A stretch of DNA of 17,719 bases from assembly GCA_022614795.1 (NCBI GenBank), contig JAKEHX010000303.1:1-17719 (forward strand), read 5' to 3'. The DNA is from Planctomycetaceae bacterium (GTDB taxonomy: Bacteria > Planctomycetota > Planctomycetia > Pirellulales > Pirellulaceae). A program made the translations under genes and the position numbers. The stretch's first letter is position 1, and each line of letters opens with the position of its first letter. Positions 14,784 through 17,719 of this stretch are shown piece by piece. The notes under the pieces are model-generated. The model made no database searches, was not told the DNA's origin, and saw nothing but the letters and a program-made list of their open reading frames with translations.

Positions 14784-16148
14784 ATGAGCGTAATAGTGCC
14801 AAGTTCGCGTCCTGCAAGCGCCGCCGGCGACCGCCAACGGCTTAATCCGCTCGACATCGCTCTGCGCTCAGTCGATCAGACGATCCGCGGCATGGGCTAT
14901 CCCGGCTTTGAGACGCAAATGCTGGTCTGGCTTTCGCGGCGTATCGATGCCGCCCAGCTGCGCCAGGCAATCTCGCGGCTGGCCATCCGCCATCCGGCAA
15001 TCACCGCCCGGCTTGTCGAACCCACCGGCTCGGGCGGCGGGCCCTACTGGCAATTCCAGCCGGACGCGGCGGCGACACTGCACGAGCTCGATGTGACGGC
15101 GGACGACGAGCAATCGGTCCTCGACTGCGTGGCGCGCCTCCTGTCGCAGCCGCGCCCGCCTGATGTCAATCCGCCGCTGCGGTTTCACCTGCTGCACCGG
15201 CCGGGCGGGCAGGATGTCTTGGTGCTTCAATATAGCCACGTGCTCATGGACAACGGCGCTTCGCATCTTGTCGTGCAAGAGCTGGACCGCCTTTCACAAT
15301 CAGCCGGTGATGACGACCAGCCGCATTACGAGCCCGCGAATCTGGCAGCCCGCCGCCTGCGGTCGGTGCCGCACGCCGCGCGAACGAAAGCGACCAAGGC
15401 CGCCTTTGACCTGCAAGCCCACACGCTTCGTGGTCGGGCCGCGATTCTCGGCACCGGCGAGGAAGACAAGCCGCGGATCGTCAGCCTGCAAATCCTCGCT
15501 CGCACGCTCGATCCGGAATTGACCCGCGCCATTCAAGCCGCCAGTGCGCGCGTCTGCGGCTTTCCGAGCTTGTCGATGTCCATCCTCGCCTCCGCGTTCC
15601 GGGCGATCCGCAGCCTTGGCCCGGAAAGCCGCAATGCCGACCGCACCTACATTGCGGGCATTGGCCTGGAGCTAGGCCTGCGCCGCGGGCAGGCGCTATT
15701 GCAAAACCTGTCGTCCATCGTCCCCATCACGGCTCGTCCGGCCGAGCTTGCCGATCATAGCGGGCTGCTCCGCTCGCTCAGCCGGCAGATGCGCGACCGC
15801 CTCGAGTCGCGGATCGACCTGGGCATCTTGCGGCTGGCCCACGCTTTTCAGCGGCGTCCGCGGCACATTCGCTGGGTCACCGAGCACATGCTCCGCTGGT
15901 GCTATTCGCTCTGGTACGGCTACTTCGGATCGCTCGACAACGTCCAGACGCTGTGCGGCGCTGCCGTCGAGCGGTGCTATTACATCGGTCCCACGTGGTC
16001 GCCCATCGGCAATTCGCTGCTGGTGAACGTGTGCGGCGGCCGGCTCCATCTGCAAACCACGTTCGATCCCGAGCTGATCGCGCCGCCGCTGGCCGGGCAG
16101 CTGGCGGACGCCGTCGTCGCCGACCTGACGGAATTCGCCGCCGGATGA
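14784..16148 (+). CDS. Stand-alone condensation/acyltransferase-fold enzyme
   Basis: A 454-residue protein of the condensation / wax-ester-synthase / chloramphenicol-acetyltransferase-like superfamily. The catalytic motif is SHVLMDNGA with H152 and D156. This is HxxxD with a single His and an extra residue before the Gly, where the usual form is HHxxxDG. The N-terminal QLRQAISRLAIRHPAITARLVE is the typical donor-side beginning, SSIVPITARPAE resembles the solvent-channel strand, and GPTWSPIGNSLLVNVCGGRLHLQTTFDPELI is the conserved C-terminal strand set. It would join an acyl-ACP to an amine or alcohol. It starts 13 nt after the ligase stop and is the last gene of the operon. A longer upstream frame exists but lies inside the ligase gene. 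NRPS-type condensation versus ester-forming acyltransferase cannot be separated by eye. Confidence 0.87.
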   Translation: MSVIVPSSRPASAAGDRQRLNPLDIALRSVDQTIRGMGYPGFETQMLVWLSRRIDAAQLRQAISRLAIRHPAITARLVEPTGSGGGPYWQFQPDAAATLHELDVTADDEQSVLDCVARLLSQPRPPDVNPPLRFHLLHRPGGQDVLVLQYSHVLMDNGASHLVVQELDRLSQSAGDDDQPHYEPANLAARRLRSVPHAARTKATKAAFDLQAHTLRGRAAILGTGEEDKPRIVSLQILARTLDPELTRAIQAASARVCGFPSLSMSILASAFRAIRSLGPESRNADRTYIAGIGLELGLRRGQALLQNLSSIVPITARPAELADHSGLLRSLSRQMRDRLESRIDLGILRLAHAFQRRPRHIRWVTEHMLRWCYSLWYGYFGSLDNVQTLCGAAVERCYYIGPTWSPIGNSLLVNVCGGRLHLQTTFDPELIAPPLAGQLADAVVADLTEFAAG

Positions 16149-16157
16149 TACGCCCCC

Positions 16158-16206
16158 GTAGGACGGAATTGCATTCCGTCCGGGACGGATTGAAAATCCG
16201 TCCTAC
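16158..16206. repeat. Tandem double-hairpin palindromic repeat between convergent genes
   Basis: Two perfect 9-bp hairpins stand side by side: GGACGGAAT (16161-16169) with ATTCCGTCC (16173-16181), and GGACGGATT (16183-16191) with AATCCGTCC (16195-16203). Each has a 3-nt loop. The outermost 10 bases (16158-16167 and 16197-16206) also pair, so the whole can fold as one large cruciform. It fills nearly all the space between the condensation-enzyme stop and the peroxidase stop. A one-hairpin relative is at 5491-5514. It may serve as a bidirectional terminator. Confidence 0.82.
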
Positions 16207-16208
16207 TG

Positions 16209-17717
16209 TCAGTTTCCGAGTGTGAACTCGTGCACCGGCAGGCCGCTGGGAAGCTCGCGCGGCACCAGTTTCAGCAAACGCTCGGGCGTGGCGCGCTCGT
16301 CCAGAAGGCCCGCTCCTACAAACTCGACCAGGTCGCTGAATTCCTCGTCGGTCAAGACGAGCGGCTCAGCCACGAGAGGATCGAGATCGCCAAGCAGATT
16401 CTGGACCGGCGCGCTTGTCAGCTTCAGGTCTGGCGCGACTCCTGCAACGCTGGGGTCGTAAGCGGCGAGCGACAGCTGGACATTGAGATGGTGGCGGACC
16501 GCGTCGGCCAGTTGCGTAAAACTGCCGTTGTGAAAGAACGTCGGCTGAAGGGCGATGTTCCGCAGCGGCGACGTGCGGAACTTGTACCGGTCGTCAACTT
16601 CGCCGCTGATCTGCGCTGCCCCGAAATCCTCGTCGGCATTGGGGCCGTCGAAATGCACGTTCCCCGTATTCAGGCCGAATGCCGGGGCCAGCTGCGGCAC
16701 TCCCAGCCGATGATTGGCAAAATCGCTGAACATTTCGTTGGCGCTGCCGTCCACGCGATGGCAGCTCACGCAGTTGGCCTCGCCAAAGAACAGAATTGCT
16801 CCGCGCTTCTGCGCGTCCGACATCGCCCCGGTGTTGCCGCGTGCGAACCGGTCGATGGGTGCGTCGGCGAACGTCAGCGTGAACTCGAACTCGGCAATGG
16901 CCGTGCCCACCATGGCGAAGTCGATCGGCGCCCCGCCGCGGACCTCGCGAAATACGCGGCCAAACAGCTGGCGATAGTTCTCGTTGTCGTTCAGCTCAAC
17001 GAGCACACGGTCGCGGATCGGTTCGTTGCGAAAGCCGCTGTCGTCCGGCCCGGGCAGCTCGATGCCCACGCCGTCGTCGAACTGGTAGAAGCTCGCGTCG
17101 ATGTCGTCGTCGCCGGTCACGCCGCCAAAGCCGGCCATTTCCACCAACTCGGTCTGCGGAATGTGCCCTTGCGCGGCCAGGAGGCTCTCGAATCGTGCGT
17201 CGCCCGCGGGAAAACGCGTGGTCCCTTCGGGCAACGGAAATATGAACCCAAGCGAGTTGTCGAACGGGTCGTTGCTGACTGCGGAAAACCGGCCATTCCA
17301 CATCAGGGCTGGGAAAAACGCGGAATTCAGCAGCGTCGGCGAGCGCCGCTGGTTGCGCGGCCCCGTCCGCAGCGGGCCGACGACATTGTTGTTGCGAATG
17401 CCGATGGCGATCGACTGCGAATCGGCAAACCCGAACTGCGGAGCATGGCAGCCGGCGCACGAGTTGTCCTTGCGCAGCGCCAGGATCGGATCGAAAAACA
17501 GATTGCGCCCCAAGTCGGCCAATTGCGGGTCGATCTTCCGCCCCAGGCGCAATTCGAGCTGCTGCTCAATCCGGCCGGTGAACTCGTGCTCGGCCAGCAG
17601 GTCTGCGAGAGTGGCGTCGAGCGCATTATCCCCGTTTTTACCTTGTCCGAAAACGGGAGCCGCCAGGGTCGAGAGTAAGAGCGTGACAATCGTCGCACAG
17701 CGTATCGCCGCGTTCAT
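16209..17717 (-). CDS. Secreted di-haem cytochrome c peroxidase / MauG family protein
   Basis: A 502-residue exported protein. Residues 1 to about 25 are a signal peptide (MNAAIRC, then a hydrophobic run VTLLLSTLAAPVFG with likely cleavage near GQG), so it acts in the periplasm. Two haem c attachment sites are seen: CAGCH at 87-91 and CVSCH at 316-320. Surrounding family segments include LGRNLFFDPILALRKDNS, SPTLLNSAF, RGAILFFGEANC and FRTSPLRNIALQPTFFHNG, the usual order of bacterial cytochrome c peroxidases/MauG. It reduces hydrogen peroxide or performs a haem-based oxidation using electrons from a small cytochrome or copper protein. It is longer than classical CcpA proteins (about 330-350), with an acidic insert near 195-235 (GDDDIDASF, GPDDSGF). 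It converges on the biosynthetic operon. The ATG at 17717 is almost at the window edge, so its promoter is not visible. Confidence 0.92.
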   Translation of the reverse strand: MNAAIRCATIVTLLLSTLAAPVFGQGKNGDNALDATLADLLAEHEFTGRIEQQLELRLGRKIDPQLADLGRNLFFDPILALRKDNSCAGCHAPQFGFADSQSIAIGIRNNNVVGPLRTGPRNQRRSPTLLNSAFFPALMWNGRFSAVSNDPFDNSLGFIFPLPEGTTRFPAGDARFESLLAAQGHIPQTELVEMAGFGGVTGDDDIDASFYQFDDGVGIELPGPDDSGFRNEPIRDRVLVELNDNENYRQLFGRVFREVRGGAPIDFAMVGTAIAEFEFTLTFADAPIDRFARGNTGAMSDAQKRGAILFFGEANCVSCHRVDGSANEMFSDFANHRLGVPQLAPAFGLNTGNVHFDGPNADEDFGAAQISGEVDDRYKFRTSPLRNIALQPTFFHNGSFTQLADAVRHHLNVQLSLAAYDPSVAGVAPDLKLTSAPVQNLLGDLDPLVAEPLVLTDEEFSDLVEFVGAGLLDERATPERLLKLVPRELPSGLPVHEFTLGN

Positions 17718-17719
17718 AA

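Noticed and set aside
16230..17678. A 482-residue open frame on the plus strand opposite the peroxidase
   Set aside because: The minus strand has a signal peptide and two CxxCH motifs; the plus-strand frame has no family features.

Overview
The window is GC-rich and densely coding. It looks like chromosomal DNA of a planctomycete, probably Pirellulales-like. This is an inference from gene content: a serine/threonine kinase with the planctomycete-type N-terminal helical extension, a secreted di-haem peroxidase, weak or absent Shine-Dalgarno sites at many starts, small lineage-type proteins, and several short palindromic repeats between genes. No rRNA, tRNA, CRISPR, transposase or phage gene was seen.

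Region 1 (1-5325). A 1071-residue protein joins all three parts of the AmmeMemoRadiSam set in one chain: a radical SAM enzyme, an AMMECR1 domain and a Memo domain, plus an unassigned stretch of about 190 residues. Then come a small minus-strand protein, a 63-residue acidic helical protein, a pyridoxamine-5'-phosphate-oxidase-like flavoprotein, and a minus-strand HExxH metallopeptidase-like protein. The two convergent gene pairs here are separated by perfect hairpins.

Region 2 (5326-9888). A membrane-anchored serine/threonine kinase (minus strand) is divergent from a short plus-strand run: a glutaredoxin-like protein, a DUF2064/TIGR04282 glycosyltransferase-like protein, and a ThiO-like FAD amine oxidase. 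The ThiO gene carries an in-frame insertion made of heptamer repeats followed by a small hairpin. A 60-bp inverted repeat lies just before it.

Region 3 (9951-16148). Six plus-strand genes follow: an alpha/beta hydrolase, a phytanoyl-CoA-dioxygenase-type Fe(II)/2-oxoglutarate oxygenase, an acyl carrier protein, an FAD-dependent oxidoreductase, an AMP-forming acyl ligase and a stand-alone condensation/acyltransferase-fold enzyme. The last four overlap or almost touch and must be one operon. Together they form a small discrete-enzyme carrier-protein pathway: the ligase activates an acid, the ACP carries it, the FAD enzyme and perhaps the oxygenase oxidise it, and the condensation enzyme transfers it to an amine or alcohol. 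This is the best candidate for an undescribed system in the window; its product cannot be read from sequence.

Region 4 (16149-17719). A tandem double-hairpin repeat, with a single-hairpin relative near 5491, separates the cluster from a convergent gene for a secreted di-haem cytochrome c peroxidase/MauG-family protein.
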